A program made the translations under genes and the position numbers. Positions 31,627 to 40,859 of a stretch of 44,879 nt of DNA are shown one piece after another; positions within the stretch are counted from its first letter, which is position 1, and each line of letters begins with the position of its first letter. The stretch lies in assembly GCA_022843625.1 (NCBI GenBank), contig JALHNH010000053.1, positions 1 through 44,879 of the forward strand, written 5' to 3'. The notes below the pieces were generated by a model. It was not told the origin of the DNA, ran no database searches, and saw nothing but the letters and a program-made list of their open reading frames with translations. Source of the stretch: Bryobacter sp. Its GTDB lineage: Bacteria > Acidobacteriota > Terriglobia > Bryobacterales > Bryobacteraceae.

Positions 31627-33000
31627 ATGGCTCGCGCATATTCTTCAGAACCCCGTACAGTCCCCCAAGTCGACACGAAACTACGCAAGATTGTTACCCA
31701 GATCCCGGCACCGGGATCGATTGAAACGATAGAAACCCTACGCCGCAATGAGCCGATTGCGATGCAGGGACAGCCGCCTGTGGTGTGGGATCACGCCGAA
31801 GGCTTTCAGGTTTACGACAAGTGGGGCAATTGCTGGATCGACTGGTCGAGCGGCGTGCTGATCACCAACGCCGGACACGGCCGTAAAGAGATCATCGACG
31901 CGATTGTGCACCAGGCGCAGTCGAAGCTGCTGACCAACTATTGTTTCCCGAGCGAGATCCGTGCGCAGCTGACGCAGCGCCTGATTGATCTGCTGCCGGA
32001 GCCGCTGAAAAAGGTATTTCTGCTCACCACGGGATCAGAAACCGTTGAGTGTGCGATCAAGCTTTCCCGCGCCCACGCCGTCAAGCATCACGGCAGGGAA
32101 AAGAACATCATCGTCAGCTATGAGAAGGCGTTTCATGGCCGCACGATGGGTAGTCAGCAGGCGGGCGGCATTCCCGCGTTGAAGGAATGGATTGTGAATC
32201 TCGACCCGGGCTTTGTACAGGTTCCCTTCCCGGACGGGTTTCGTACACCGGATACGAGTTTTGAATTCTTTCTTGCGTGTCTCGAGCAGCAGGGCGTGAA
32301 GCCCAGCCAGATTGCAGGCGTGATTCTTGAAACCTATCAGGGCGGCAGCGCGAGCTTTGCACCGGTGGAATACATGCAGAAGATGTATGCCTGGACCCGG
32401 GAACACGACATCATCCTGACTTGCGACGAAGTGCAGGCGGGCTTTGGCCGTACGGGTAAGCTGTGGGGCTTTGAGCATTATGAGATCGTGCCGGATCTGA
32501 CCACCTGGGGCAAGGGTGTTTCGAGCTCTCTGCCGCTGGCCTTTGTTGCAGGCCGTCCTGATTTGATGGACCTCTTTCCCCCGGGCAGCATGACCAGTAC
32601 GCATACGGGCAACCCGGTGTGTTGTGCAGCGGCGCTGGCCTCGATCGACATCGTCATCAACGAAGGGTTGGTTGAGCAATCCAGAGTCATGGGCGATCTG
32701 CTGCTGGACCGGCTGAAGTCTTTGCAGGAAAAATATCCGGACGTAATCGGGTGCGTCGATGGCAAGGGCCTGGTGGTGGGCATTGCCTGCGTCAAACCTG
32801 GCACGCTTGATCCTGATCCCGACCTCGCTTTCCAGATCATCAACAGCATGATGGAGAAGGGCGTGTTGCTGTTCTCGCCGGTTGGCTTTGGCGGGGCGAC
32901 GATCAAGATCTGCCCGCCGCTTTGCATCACGGAAGAAGCCTTGCTCGAATCAACCGCCGTGCTCTCTGAATGCTTTGCCGAAGCACTGGTCGCTCAATGA
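31627..33000 (+). CDS. Class III PLP-dependent aminotransferase
   Basis: 457 residues. Signature pieces of the class III (4-aminobutyrate/ornithine type) family: 'LLTTGSETVECAIKLSRA', 'SYEKAFHGRTMGSQQAGG', the cofactor-binding 'TCDEVQAGFGRTGKLWGFEH' with D267, and catalytic K296 in 'TTWGKGVSSSLPLAF'. It transfers an amino group from an omega-amine to 2-oxoglutarate or pyruvate; the donor is unknown. Its stop overlaps the ATG of the oxidoreductase gene (ATGA), so the two are translationally coupled and may handle one metabolite. Confidence 0.88.
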   Translation: MARAYSSEPRTVPQVDTKLRKIVTQIPAPGSIETIETLRRNEPIAMQGQPPVVWDHAEGFQVYDKWGNCWIDWSSGVLITNAGHGRKEIIDAIVHQAQSKLLTNYCFPSEIRAQLTQRLIDLLPEPLKKVFLLTTGSETVECAIKLSRAHAVKHHGREKNIIVSYEKAFHGRTMGSQQAGGIPALKEWIVNLDPGFVQVPFPDGFRTPDTSFEFFLACLEQQGVKPSQIAGVILETYQGGSASFAPVEYMQKMYAWTREHDIILTCDEVQAGFGRTGKLWGFEHYEIVPDLTTWGKGVSSSLPLAFVAGRPDLMDLFPPGSMTSTHTGNPVCCAAALASIDIVINEGLVEQSRVMGDLLLDRLKSLQEKYPDVIGCVDGKGLVVGIACVKPGTLDPDPDLAFQIINSMMEKGVLLFSPVGFGGATIKICPPLCITEEALLESTAVLSECFAEALVAQ

Positions 33001-34172
33001 AAATGCATGTCACTGTAATTGGCGGCGGGATGATTGTTCACGATCAGATCCTGCCGTCGCTCTATCAACTTCGGCGTAAAGGGCTGGTGGGGAACATCAC
33101 GATTTGTGCGCGCAACAAGGCTACGCTAGACAATCTGGCTGCCAATGAACGGATCGCAAAGGCTTTTCCCAGTGAGAGTTTTATTGCGACTACGGCTGGC
33201 TACAAGGACGTTCTGGCCAATGCGGCGCTGCGGAATCTGACGATCATCGCGCTGCCAGATCAATTGCATTTCGATGCTGTGATGACGGCAATCGAAGCTC
33301 AGCAGCACGTAATTTGCGTGAAGCCTCTAGTGCAGAAAATCCAGCAGGCGAAGATCATCGAGACGGCTGCCCGGGATCGCAATCTATTTGTTGGGGTGGA
33401 GTATCACAAGCGCTTTGACGACCGTGCGCTGATGGCGCGGGATCGTTACCGCGCCGGGCACTTTGGAGACTTCAAGCTGGGGACGGCTCGATTGTTCGAG
33501 AAATGGTATTACCGCCACTCGAACTTTCAGAACTGGTTCTCGATGGAGAATTCCGACGCCTTCACCTACATCGGCTGCCATTATGTCGATCTGGTCCACT
33601 TCATCACAGGCTTGCTGCCAGTAAGCATTTCTGTCGCCGGGGTGCCGGAGAAATTCCCCAATGGCACCGATGCCTGGATGTGGACCGATGCGCGAGTGAA
33701 ATGGTCGAATGGCGGGCTTTTGAATGTGCAGAACGCGCTTGGTTATCCGGATCAAGGCCCGGGCGCAAACACGCAAGGCATGACGTTGTGGACCAGCCTG
33801 GGAGACCGGGGCGGATTCTTGAACCATACCGATTCTCACCGCGGCCTTGAGTATTGTTATGTCGACGGTGGCTATTCTGAGCCGAGCCCAGACTATATGC
33901 AGTACGTCCCCAATCACCTCGGCCCTGGCGAGCGAGTGGTGGGCTACGGCTACCGGTCGATCGAGGCGCTGGTTGAGGCGGCGCAGAGTGTGGAAGCGGA
34001 TGCGTCGCAGTTGGACGTGATCGAAAGCCAGGGGATTGTGGCTACGGCTAGCAATTCCAGCTATAACGAACTGGTGACCGAGGCGGCTCGACTTTCGCTG
34101 GAATACGACGGACGGGAAGTATTAATTCAGTACGGGGTTTTGCCTTTTGTTCACCTAAAGAGTTATCTCTAG
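32997..34172 (+). CDS. Gfo/Idh/MocA family oxidoreductase
   Basis: 391 residues from the ATG overlapping the aminotransferase stop. The Rossmann start 'HVTVIGGGMIVHDQILPSLY' is followed by 'ITICARNKATLDNLA', the 'HVICVKPLVQKIQQAKII' element with the EKP-type Lys replaced in context as 'VKPL', and 'LFVGVEYHKRFDDRALMARD', the usual His-bearing helix. It is an NAD(P)-dependent sugar or inositol dehydrogenase in type. There is no Tat signal, unlike many Gfo/Idh proteins in this phylum, so it is cytosolic. Pairing with an aminotransferase suggests making or breaking an amino sugar or amino cyclitol (inference). Confidence 0.82.
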   Translation: MKMHVTVIGGGMIVHDQILPSLYQLRRKGLVGNITICARNKATLDNLAANERIAKAFPSESFIATTAGYKDVLANAALRNLTIIALPDQLHFDAVMTAIEAQQHVICVKPLVQKIQQAKIIETAARDRNLFVGVEYHKRFDDRALMARDRYRAGHFGDFKLGTARLFEKWYYRHSNFQNWFSMENSDAFTYIGCHYVDLVHFITGLLPVSISVAGVPEKFPNGTDAWMWTDARVKWSNGGLLNVQNALGYPDQGPGANTQGMTLWTSLGDRGGFLNHTDSHRGLEYCYVDGGYSEPSPDYMQYVPNHLGPGERVVGYGYRSIEALVEAAQSVEADASQLDVIESQGIVATASNSSYNELVTEAARLSLEYDGREVLIQYGVLPFVHLKSYL

Positions 34173-34175
34173 AGA

Positions 34176-36563
34176 GTGAGCAATTTGCTATTCGATTTTC
34201 CGGAGGATGAGGCGACACGCAAAACGTTGCCGATTCCCCGTCGCGAGACGGTGATGCAGGCCGTTCAGCGCTTTGAGGAGATTTCGAACAAACCGGAGTC
34301 GCCGGTGCGGTCGATTCGGCATGTTCCGGCGCGGGAGGGCCAGTACGCTCCCATTCCAGCGGCAGTAAACCCACTCCTCGCTGCGGCGCTAAACAAACGG
34401 GGCATTGAAAAGCTTTACTCACACCAGGCCGCCGCTTTTGAGCATGTTGATGCGGGGCGCAATGTCGTCATCGTTACTCCCACAGCGTCAGGCAAAACAC
34501 TTTGCTACAACCTGCCTGTCGTCAATAAGCTATTGAGCGACCCGGGGGCGCGGGCACTTTATCTTTTCCCCACCAAGGCCCTGGCTGAAGATCAGCTCAA
34601 CGAGTTGCACGGTGCGGTGGAAGAGATGGGCTCAGACCTGAAGTGCTTTACCTACGACGGCGACACGCCGCAGGATGCGCGGCGTGCCATCCGGGAGCGC
34701 GCCAATGTCGTGCTGACCAATCCCGACATGCTGCACTCGGGGATTCTTCCGCATCACACCAAGTGGGCCAAGCTATTTGAGAACCTGAAGTGCTTCATCA
34801 TCGACGAGCTGCATTACTATCGCGGCGTCTACGGTAGCCATCTCGCCAATATCATCCGGCGGCTGAAGCGGCTTTGTGAGTTCTATGGGTCGAGCCCGAA
34901 GTTTATCTGCTGCTCGGCTACGATTGCGAACCCTAAGGAACTTGCCGAGGCGATTACCGCTGAGCCCTTCTCGCTGGTGGATCAGAATGGGGCGCCGTCG
35001 GGCGAGAAGTTTTTCGTGATGTACAACCCGCCGGTGGTGAACCGGCAGTTGGGCATCCGCCGCAGCTATCTGCATGAGAGCCGCCGCGTGGCCATCGACG
35101 CGATCCAGCGCGGGCAGCAGACGCTGGTTTTTGCCAACAACCGGCTTGCGACAGAGATCCTCATTACGTATCTGAAGGACGCAATCGAGAAAGGCCCGAC
35201 GGCGCAAGGGCTGATTCGTGGCTACCGTGGCGGCTATCTGCCGAAGGAGCGGCGCGAGATTGAAGCCAAGCTCCGGTCGGGCCAGATCCGAGGCGTGGTC
35301 GCAACCAATGCGCTTGAGCTGGGCGTCGATATTGGCTCGCTCGATTGTGTGGTGCTGGCGGGCTACCCGGGCACGATCGCCTCGACGTGGCAACGGTCAG
35401 GCCGGGCCGGACGGCGGCAGAACACCTCGCTTGCAGTGATGGTGGCGAGCTCTGCTCCGCTTGATCAATTCATCGTTGAGCACCCGGAATACTTCTTTGG
35501 CCAGCCGCCAGAGCGCGCGACGATCAACCCGGACAATACCGAGATCCTGATCAATCATCTGAAGTGCGCGGCCTTTGAGCTGCCGATCAAGGAAGGCGAA
35601 AAGTTTGGGCCGCATGATACGGCGGAGCTTTGCCAGTTTCTTGCTGATTTGGGGCTGGTGAATCACTCAGCCAAAGCATGGCACTGGACTAGCGACAGCT
35701 ACCCGGCCGACGCAATCAGCCTGCGGGCGGTGACCAGTGACAATTTTGTGGTGATCGACACGACCAATCACAACAACATCATTGCCGAAGTGTCGTTTCC
35801 GGTCGCCCTGGTGACGCTGCACGAGAAGGCGATTTACCTGCATGAGGCAAAGCAGTATCAGGTAGAGAAATTCGACTACGAGCAGCGCAAGGCCTTTGTG
35901 CGGCGCGTCGATTGTGACTACTTCACCGATGCGATCGATTACACGCAGGTGAAAGTACTTGAAGAGTTTGATCAGCGCCCGATCCAGCGTGCTCGCGCCT
36001 GCCACGGGGATGTCCGCGTGAATCGTCAGATCGTCGGCTTCAAGAAAGTGAAGTTCTACACGCTTGAGAATGTGGGTGCGGGGAATTTGTCGATGCCCGA
36101 GCAGGAGATGCATACAACGGCGTGGTGGCTGCACTGCCCGGCTGAGTTTCTTGCGCAGCTTACAGAGTTTTCACCATCTGAGAGGGCCAATGGCCTGGCG
36201 GGCCTGGCGAATGCGCTCAGAGCTGTCGCCTCGATGCTGGTGATGTGTGACCCTCGCGACATCGGCACATCGCTGACCGAGGAGATCGCCGGAGGCCTTG
36301 TGGCCTGGGAACCCAACCTTTATCTCTACGACACCTATCCTGGCGGGATTGGCCAATCGTTGCCCCTCTACAACCAGACCAAGCGGTTGCTTGAGGGTGC
36401 CGAGGAGCTGATTTCGGCTTGCACTTGCGAAGCAGGTTGCCCGTCTTGTGTCGGGCCGGTGGGCGAAGTGGGAGAAAGAGGGAAAGAGGGCGCACTAGCC
36501 ATTCTGCGGCTGCTGCACCTGGGGATGGCTCCGGCGATTGCCAATGATGAAGTTCCGTTCTGA
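34176..36563 (+). CDS. DEAD/DEAH-box DNA helicase with C-terminal Cys cluster (MrfA/YprA-like)
   Basis: 795 residues from a GTG start 3 bases after the oxidoreductase stop. Superfamily 2 motifs: Q-like 'LYSHQAAAFEHV', Walker A 'VTPTASGKTLCYNLP', 'FIIDELHYYRG' (motif II), 'CCSATIANPKELAE' (motif III), and 'WQRSGRAGRR' (motif VI). The tail has the DUF1998-type region with the four-Cys cluster 'CTCEAGCPSCVG', which binds zinc in this family. Bacillus MrfA, of this type, repairs mitomycin-type DNA damage; eukaryotic Hrq1 is related. It likely acts in DNA repair. It is probably read with the two metabolic genes upstream. Confidence 0.9.
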   Translation: MSNLLFDFPEDEATRKTLPIPRRETVMQAVQRFEEISNKPESPVRSIRHVPAREGQYAPIPAAVNPLLAAALNKRGIEKLYSHQAAAFEHVDAGRNVVIVTPTASGKTLCYNLPVVNKLLSDPGARALYLFPTKALAEDQLNELHGAVEEMGSDLKCFTYDGDTPQDARRAIRERANVVLTNPDMLHSGILPHHTKWAKLFENLKCFIIDELHYYRGVYGSHLANIIRRLKRLCEFYGSSPKFICCSATIANPKELAEAITAEPFSLVDQNGAPSGEKFFVMYNPPVVNRQLGIRRSYLHESRRVAIDAIQRGQQTLVFANNRLATEILITYLKDAIEKGPTAQGLIRGYRGGYLPKERREIEAKLRSGQIRGVVATNALELGVDIGSLDCVVLAGYPGTIASTWQRSGRAGRRQNTSLAVMVASSAPLDQFIVEHPEYFFGQPPERATINPDNTEILINHLKCAAFELPIKEGEKFGPHDTAELCQFLADLGLVNHSAKAWHWTSDSYPADAISLRAVTSDNFVVIDTTNHNNIIAEVSFPVALVTLHEKAIYLHEAKQYQVEKFDYEQRKAFVRRVDCDYFTDAIDYTQVKVLEEFDQRPIQRARACHGDVRVNRQIVGFKKVKFYTLENVGAGNLSMPEQEMHTTAWWLHCPAEFLAQLTEFSPSERANGLAGLANALRAVASMLVMCDPRDIGTSLTEEIAGGLVAWEPNLYLYDTYPGGIGQSLPLYNQTKRLLEGAEELISACTCEAGCPSCVGPVGEVGERGKEGALAILRLLHLGMAPAIANDEVPF

Positions 36564-36610
36564 TTTAGGCTGTAATCACTGCCACTTAGGTATTCCTCAT
36601 ATAATCCTCA

Positions 36611-36640
36611 TTGCGAATTTACCGGCCTAGAGACTATACT
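36611..36640 (+). promoter_or_regulatory. Sigma-70-like promoter for the Kelch gene
   Basis: TTGCGA at 36611-36616 and TATACT at 36635-36640 with an 18-base spacer. Transcription would begin at about 36647, two bases before the ATG at 36649, so the message may be leaderless; no ribosome site is present. Confidence 0.5.
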
Positions 36641-36648
36641 GGCGGCCT

Positions 36649-38046
36649 ATGAGAAGTTTGTATGGCTTCATTTTGCTCTTTTTGTCTTGGCAGGCGACCC
36701 TTGCGCAAACCAGCTCTACTTTTGGAAGTTTCGTAGAAATCGGATTGGCTCAAGATTCACGCTTTTTCCATACGGCAACTTTGCTGAACGACGGGCAAGT
36801 TCTTATTGTTGGCGGTAACTGCAACTTTGAAAACCTAAGATGCAGCCCTGAAGCCGAAACGTTTGACCCAATCTCAAAATCCTTTGCGCTTACCGGACCT
36901 ATGAAAGAAACGCGCAGCTTGCATTCGGCAGTTCTTTTGCCTGATGGCCGCGTACTGATCAGTGGAGGTGTGAGTCAATCGCAGCTCCGATCCAGCGCGG
37001 AAGTTTATGATCCGGCAACCAGAAGCTTTGGCCCCTTGCTTGCCATGAAAAAGCAACGCTACCATCACAATTCCATTCTTCTGCCGAACGGGAAAGTGTT
37101 GATCGTTGGCGGCATCAACGGCAATAATCCTCCCGAGATCTTCGACCCAGCCACAAATTCCTTTGAGTGGCTGGAGGGGGATTGGACCGGGTTGCCCGCA
37201 AGGTTTGTGCCCAGTGCCGGCGGGGGCATATTTGGCTGCAGTAGCTCAGGGGCCTCAGGAACCATGTTGGTGCCTTCAGGCAGCGTGATGGAGAAGGTGT
37301 GGCTAAACAAAATACAATGCAGCGTGGAGCACCACTCGATGACTGGGTTGCTCGATGGAACAATACTGATTGCTGGCGGTAGCGAGGAATATTTCTGGTT
37401 CCCACAAGGCGTCAAGCATTCCGTGTTGTTCTTCCCCGAAAGCAACGCCACTTTGCCGATTGAGAAAATGCACAAGGAGCGTGCCGGACATACAGCTACC
37501 TTAATGCCGGATGGAAATGTGTTGGTGCTGGGCGGGACCGATGGGCAAGAGGATTATATCGATGATGTAGAGATTTACTCGCCTGCGCTTCGCCAATTTT
37601 CTGCTGCTGGAAGGATGTGGAAGTCACGCAGCCACCATACCGCTACCTTGCTGCCAAATGGCCAGGTTCTCGTAATTGGAGGGACGTCATTTTCTAGAGC
37701 GGTGGAATTATATGAGCCAAGCAATCCGATTCCTGGCCCAAGCCTCGCTGGTTCGGTGCATGCTGGATCGGGGCGCCTTGTCAGTGCGACAGACCCGGCA
37801 AGGGCAGGTTCGATTCTTGAAATTTATGGTGCTGGACTCGCAAAAAACGGGAAGGTGCCACCAATGGTGATGATTGGCGGAAAGCTGGCGGAGGTGCTCT
37901 ATTTTGGCCGGCCTGGATGGGCGGAAGGAGAGACAAGCCAGATCAATGTGCGTGTGCCAGAAGGTATTTCTTCTTCGCAACCTGTCTCACTGCAGATTCG
38001 ATATCTGGACCGGCCGAGTAATGTGCTGAGCGTTTATATAGAGTAA
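36649..38046 (+). CDS. Secreted Kelch-repeat protein with TIGR03437 C-terminal domain
   Basis: 465 residues with a signal peptide (to 'WQATLAQ'). The body is a Kelch beta-propeller: units built on 'HTATLLNDGQVLIVGG', 'HSAVLLPDGRVLISGG', 'HNSILLPNGKVLIVGG', 'HTATLMPDGNVLVLGG' and 'HTATLLPNGQVLVIGG', at least five. The last ~90 residues ('GSILEIYGAGLAKNG', 'INVRVPEGI', 'RYLDRPSNVLSVYIE') match the uncharacterised 'Solibacter' C-terminal domain TIGR03437, which is lineage-restricted and supports the taxonomic call. It probably binds carbohydrate or another surface ligand outside the cell. One Cys-rich loop ('FGCSSSGAS') interrupts the third unit. Confidence 0.88.
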   Translation: MRSLYGFILLFLSWQATLAQTSSTFGSFVEIGLAQDSRFFHTATLLNDGQVLIVGGNCNFENLRCSPEAETFDPISKSFALTGPMKETRSLHSAVLLPDGRVLISGGVSQSQLRSSAEVYDPATRSFGPLLAMKKQRYHHNSILLPNGKVLIVGGINGNNPPEIFDPATNSFEWLEGDWTGLPARFVPSAGGGIFGCSSSGASGTMLVPSGSVMEKVWLNKIQCSVEHHSMTGLLDGTILIAGGSEEYFWFPQGVKHSVLFFPESNATLPIEKMHKERAGHTATLMPDGNVLVLGGTDGQEDYIDDVEIYSPALRQFSAAGRMWKSRSHHTATLLPNGQVLVIGGTSFSRAVELYEPSNPIPGPSLAGSVHAGSGRLVSATDPARAGSILEIYGAGLAKNGKVPPMVMIGGKLAEVLYFGRPGWAEGETSQINVRVPEGISSSQPVSLQIRYLDRPSNVLSVYIE

Positions 38047-38066
38047 AGTCATGTTGAGGGAGAAGC

Positions 38067-38375
38067 ATGGCAACAGAAAAACGCCGTTCCCAGCGTATTG
38101 AAGTCAACGAGCCCGGTAGCATCTCCTGGCAAACCGAGTCGGGTGAAAGCATGGTCGAGAAGATTCTGCTGACCGATCTCGCCGATAGCGGGGCCATGAT
38201 CGAGATGGATCGCAAGCTACCGCTGCGGCAGACGGTGTTGATCAAGGTTCCGGCCTGGGAAATTGACGGCTCCGCCAGCGTCCGCTATTGCCGCCAAAAG
38301 GGTCTAAAGTACCGAATCGGGCTGGAACTGTTCTATTCCATCACTGCCAAGCCCAAAGTACAGCGCTGGACATAG
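38067..38375 (+). CDS. PilZ-domain protein
   Basis: 102 residues, a single PilZ domain. The cyclic-di-GMP-binding RxxxR element is 'RRSQRIEV' (residues 6-13). The second motif is 'LTDLADSGAMIEM', in which the usual D/N-x-S-x-x-G is D-L-A-D-S-G, a mild variant with Ala at the Ser position. It may therefore still bind c-di-GMP, or bind it weakly. It leads a tight run of envelope genes; the next start is 13 bases on. Confidence 0.82.
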   Translation: MATEKRRSQRIEVNEPGSISWQTESGESMVEKILLTDLADSGAMIEMDRKLPLRQTVLIKVPAWEIDGSASVRYCRQKGLKYRIGLELFYSITAKPKVQRWT

Positions 38376-38388
38376 ATAATAGAGGTTC

Positions 38389-38994
38389 ATGGTTATTACT
38401 GGTATTTGGTACGCCCTCGCGCTCACCGTTGTCGGTGCGCTGACCGGCTACCTGACAAAAACTGCCTGGCTCGGCATCCCTTTCTACATCCTCGCTATTT
38501 TTTGCCTGTGGTTCTTTCGCGATCCCAATCGTGTGATTGCTGATGGGCCAGTTGCAGTTTCGCCGGCCGATGGCAAAGTGGTCTCGATCACCAAAGACCC
38601 TGACGGGCGCACTCGACTCGGCATTTTTCTGAACGTTTTTGACGTGCATGTAAACCGAACCCCAATCGCTGGCAAGATCACCCGGCGTACCTACAAGCCC
38701 GGCAAGTTTCTGGTGGCCAGCAACGACGCTGCAGGAACCGAGAACGAACAGAACACGTTTGTTGTAGAAGGCGAAGGCACAACGATTGAATTCAGCCAGA
38801 TCGCCGGTCTGATCGCCCGTCGCATCGTTTGGTACAAAGATACTGGCGATACAGTAGAACGTGGTGAACGTGTGGGCCTGATCAAATTTGGGTCACGAGT
38901 CGATGTATTGTTTAACGCCGACTGGAAGCTGAGTGTGACACTCGGCGACCGTGTCTCGGCCGGCTCAAGCGTTATCGCCAAGCGAGTGAAATAA
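38389..38994 (+). CDS. psd: Phosphatidylserine decarboxylase, short type
   Basis: 201 residues. Two N-terminal membrane helices (about 5-22 and 28-43), then 'FFRDPNRVIADGPVAVSPAD' and 'LNVFDVHVNRTPIAG', both characteristic of short Psd enzymes. The self-cleavage site is 'FGSR' (167-170); S169 becomes the pyruvoyl group. It converts phosphatidylserine to phosphatidylethanolamine at the inner membrane. The gene is 8 bases upstream of pssA, the enzyme that makes its substrate. Confidence 0.92.
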   Translation: MVITGIWYALALTVVGALTGYLTKTAWLGIPFYILAIFCLWFFRDPNRVIADGPVAVSPADGKVVSITKDPDGRTRLGIFLNVFDVHVNRTPIAGKITRRTYKPGKFLVASNDAAGTENEQNTFVVEGEGTTIEFSQIAGLIARRIVWYKDTGDTVERGERVGLIKFGSRVDVLFNADWKLSVTLGDRVSAGSSVIAKRVK

Positions 38995-39001
38995 ACACAG
39001 C

Positions 39002-39895
39002 ATGCCCTTGCGCCTCTCAGAACGACTCATCGACCCCAAGAGCCCGGAACGCAGGCCGAGGCGCGCTGCCTATGCCCTGCCGACTCTCTTTACCTCAGCC
39101 AACGTTTTCTTTGGCTTTCTTGCCATCACCAAAACGATTGAGGGCACGCTGAAGGCAACCCAGCAGGGTGCAGTTTCGATTCCTGAATATGCCCTTGCGG
39201 CGCAGCTGATCGGGGTTGCTGTCGCTTGTGATGGCCTCGATGGGCGAATTGCCCGGATGACCAATACGGTTAGCGATTTTGGCCGTGAGCTGGATTCTCT
39301 TGCCGACGTCATTACCTTTGGAATTGCACCCGCTGTGCTGGCGTTCTGTTGGGGCTTCTTTTTCGTCAGCCACAATATCGAAGCTGCCTTCCGCGATCAG
39401 ATCCTGCAGGGGGGCTACTTTCTTTCGTTTGTTTACCTGCTGTGCGGGGCAGCCCGTCTGGCGCGCTTCAATGTGGTGACCAACCCGGTACCGAAGAACC
39501 CGGGGCGGCCGGATCGTAAATATTTTGTAGGCCTGCCTATCCCTGCGGCGGCAGCCTTTATCGCGAGCATTGTTTACTTTGCCAACAGCGTCCCGATTGA
39601 GAACTGGATCGTCTCATTGCTCTGGCTTGGCTTGCTTGCGCTGATGAGCTTTCTGATGGTGAGCACGTGGCGCTACCGCAGCTTTAAAGATCTCAACCTG
39701 CTGCAGCCCCGCTCGCCTCTGAGCATCATTTTTGTGGGCAGCGTGATCTTTATGGTCTGGAATTACTCGCAGCCCGTTCTCTTCTTGATGTGCTTCACAT
39801 ATACGGCCAGCGGGATCCTTGTCCGCATTGGCGGCCTGCTGCGGCGCAAGCCTGCAGCCATTCCAACAGCAACGGAGAATCCCTCGCTTGGCTAA
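39002..39895 (+). CDS. pssA: CDP-diacylglycerol-serine O-phosphatidyltransferase
   Basis: 297 residues with about eight membrane segments. The CDP-alcohol phosphatidyltransferase motif D-G-x2-A-R-x8-G-x3-D-x3-D is exact: D80, G81, A84, R85, G94, D98 and D102. It joins serine to CDP-diacylglycerol to make phosphatidylserine. The last residues ('AIPTATENPSLG') are cytoplasmic. Its stop overlaps the TTG start of the next gene by eight bases. Confidence 0.93.
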   Translation: MPLRLSERLIDPKSPERRPRRAAYALPTLFTSANVFFGFLAITKTIEGTLKATQQGAVSIPEYALAAQLIGVAVACDGLDGRIARMTNTVSDFGRELDSLADVITFGIAPAVLAFCWGFFFVSHNIEAAFRDQILQGGYFLSFVYLLCGAARLARFNVVTNPVPKNPGRPDRKYFVGLPIPAAAAFIASIVYFANSVPIENWIVSLLWLGLLALMSFLMVSTWRYRSFKDLNLLQPRSPLSIIFVGSVIFMVWNYSQPVLFLMCFTYTASGILVRIGGLLRRKPAAIPTATENPSLG

Positions 39896-40859
39896 ACCAA
39901 AGCTCGCCCTCGTTGGCGGCCAGACGCTGCTTGGCCGCGAAATCCGCGAGCACGCCAAAGACTTTGACGTCCATCCGATGGATACCACCGACGACGAGGG
40001 CAAGACCCTGGTGCGGGATGAAGACGACCTGGCGCTCATGTCGCCGCTCGATCAGAAGGTGGTGGAAGCCGCAGCAATAGTGATGCTGGCTGGTGATCTT
40101 GAATCTACGGCCAAGGTTCGCAAGATGCGCACCCGCGACTTGATCGATCTGACCGGCGTTCTCGAAATCGACCCCACCGCCCGACTGCGCTCACCTCTGA
40201 GCGAAGCACCAATGGCAAGACCGGCTTCGCCAGTGGAGGTGATCGCCCATCCGGCCGCAACCATGTTGGCCCTCTTTCTGCAAACGCTGAATTCGATTGC
40301 ACCCATCGCCCGCAGCGTTGCCAACCTTTTCCAGCCGGCAAGCGAATTTGGCACCCCCGGCATCACGGAGTTGCAGCAACAAACGGTCGCTCTGCTTAGC
40401 TTCCAAACTCTGCAGAAGAAACTCTTCGACACACAGGCTGCCTTTGCCATGCTCGCGAGACTTGGCGAGGAGTCAGCACACAAACTTGAGAAGATTGAGC
40501 TTCGCATTGAGCGCAACCTCGCGAGCCTACTGGGCGGCAAAGTGCCACTGCCTTCGCTGAGGCTCACACAGGCTCCTGTTTTTCACGGCATCAGCGCTTC
40601 GATCTGGATCGAATTTGAATCCTCGCCAGACCTGAAACGTATCGCCGAAGTGCTGTCCAAAGCGGGTATCGACATCCGCGGTGAAGACCTCGAACCACCT
40701 AATAACGTACAGGTAGCCAATCAGGAGGGTGTTGCAGTTGGCGCGATTGAAGCGGATCGCAACCACCCTCGCAGTGCCTGGTTCTGGCTGGCGGCGGACA
40801 ACCACCGCATCACCTCGCAAAATGCGATTCTGGTGGCTATGGAGAGGATCAAAGTTTGA
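39888..40859 (+). CDS. Aspartate-semialdehyde-dehydrogenase-like (Usg-type) protein without the catalytic Cys
   Basis: 323 residues from TTG 39888, chosen because it has GGAG nine bases upstream and starts 'MAKPKLALVGGQTLLGREI', the Rossmann strand; longer frames overlap pssA. The fold follows Asd/Usg: Rossmann domain, then 'VIAHPAATMLALFLQTL' where active Asd enzymes have the catalytic Cys ('GNC'), then a dimerisation domain ('PVFHGISASIWIEF'). The Cys is replaced by Ala and the nucleotide loop is altered to G-G-Q-T-L-L-G, so it is probably not an aspartate-semialdehyde dehydrogenase. It overlaps lptE by four bases; a link to the envelope is suggested by position only. Confidence 0.75.
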   Translation: MAKPKLALVGGQTLLGREIREHAKDFDVHPMDTTDDEGKTLVRDEDDLALMSPLDQKVVEAAAIVMLAGDLESTAKVRKMRTRDLIDLTGVLEIDPTARLRSPLSEAPMARPASPVEVIAHPAATMLALFLQTLNSIAPIARSVANLFQPASEFGTPGITELQQQTVALLSFQTLQKKLFDTQAAFAMLARLGEESAHKLEKIELRIERNLASLLGGKVPLPSLRLTQAPVFHGISASIWIEFESSPDLKRIAEVLSKAGIDIRGEDLEPPNNVQVANQEGVAVGAIEADRNHPRSAWFWLAADNHRITSQNAILVAMERIKV

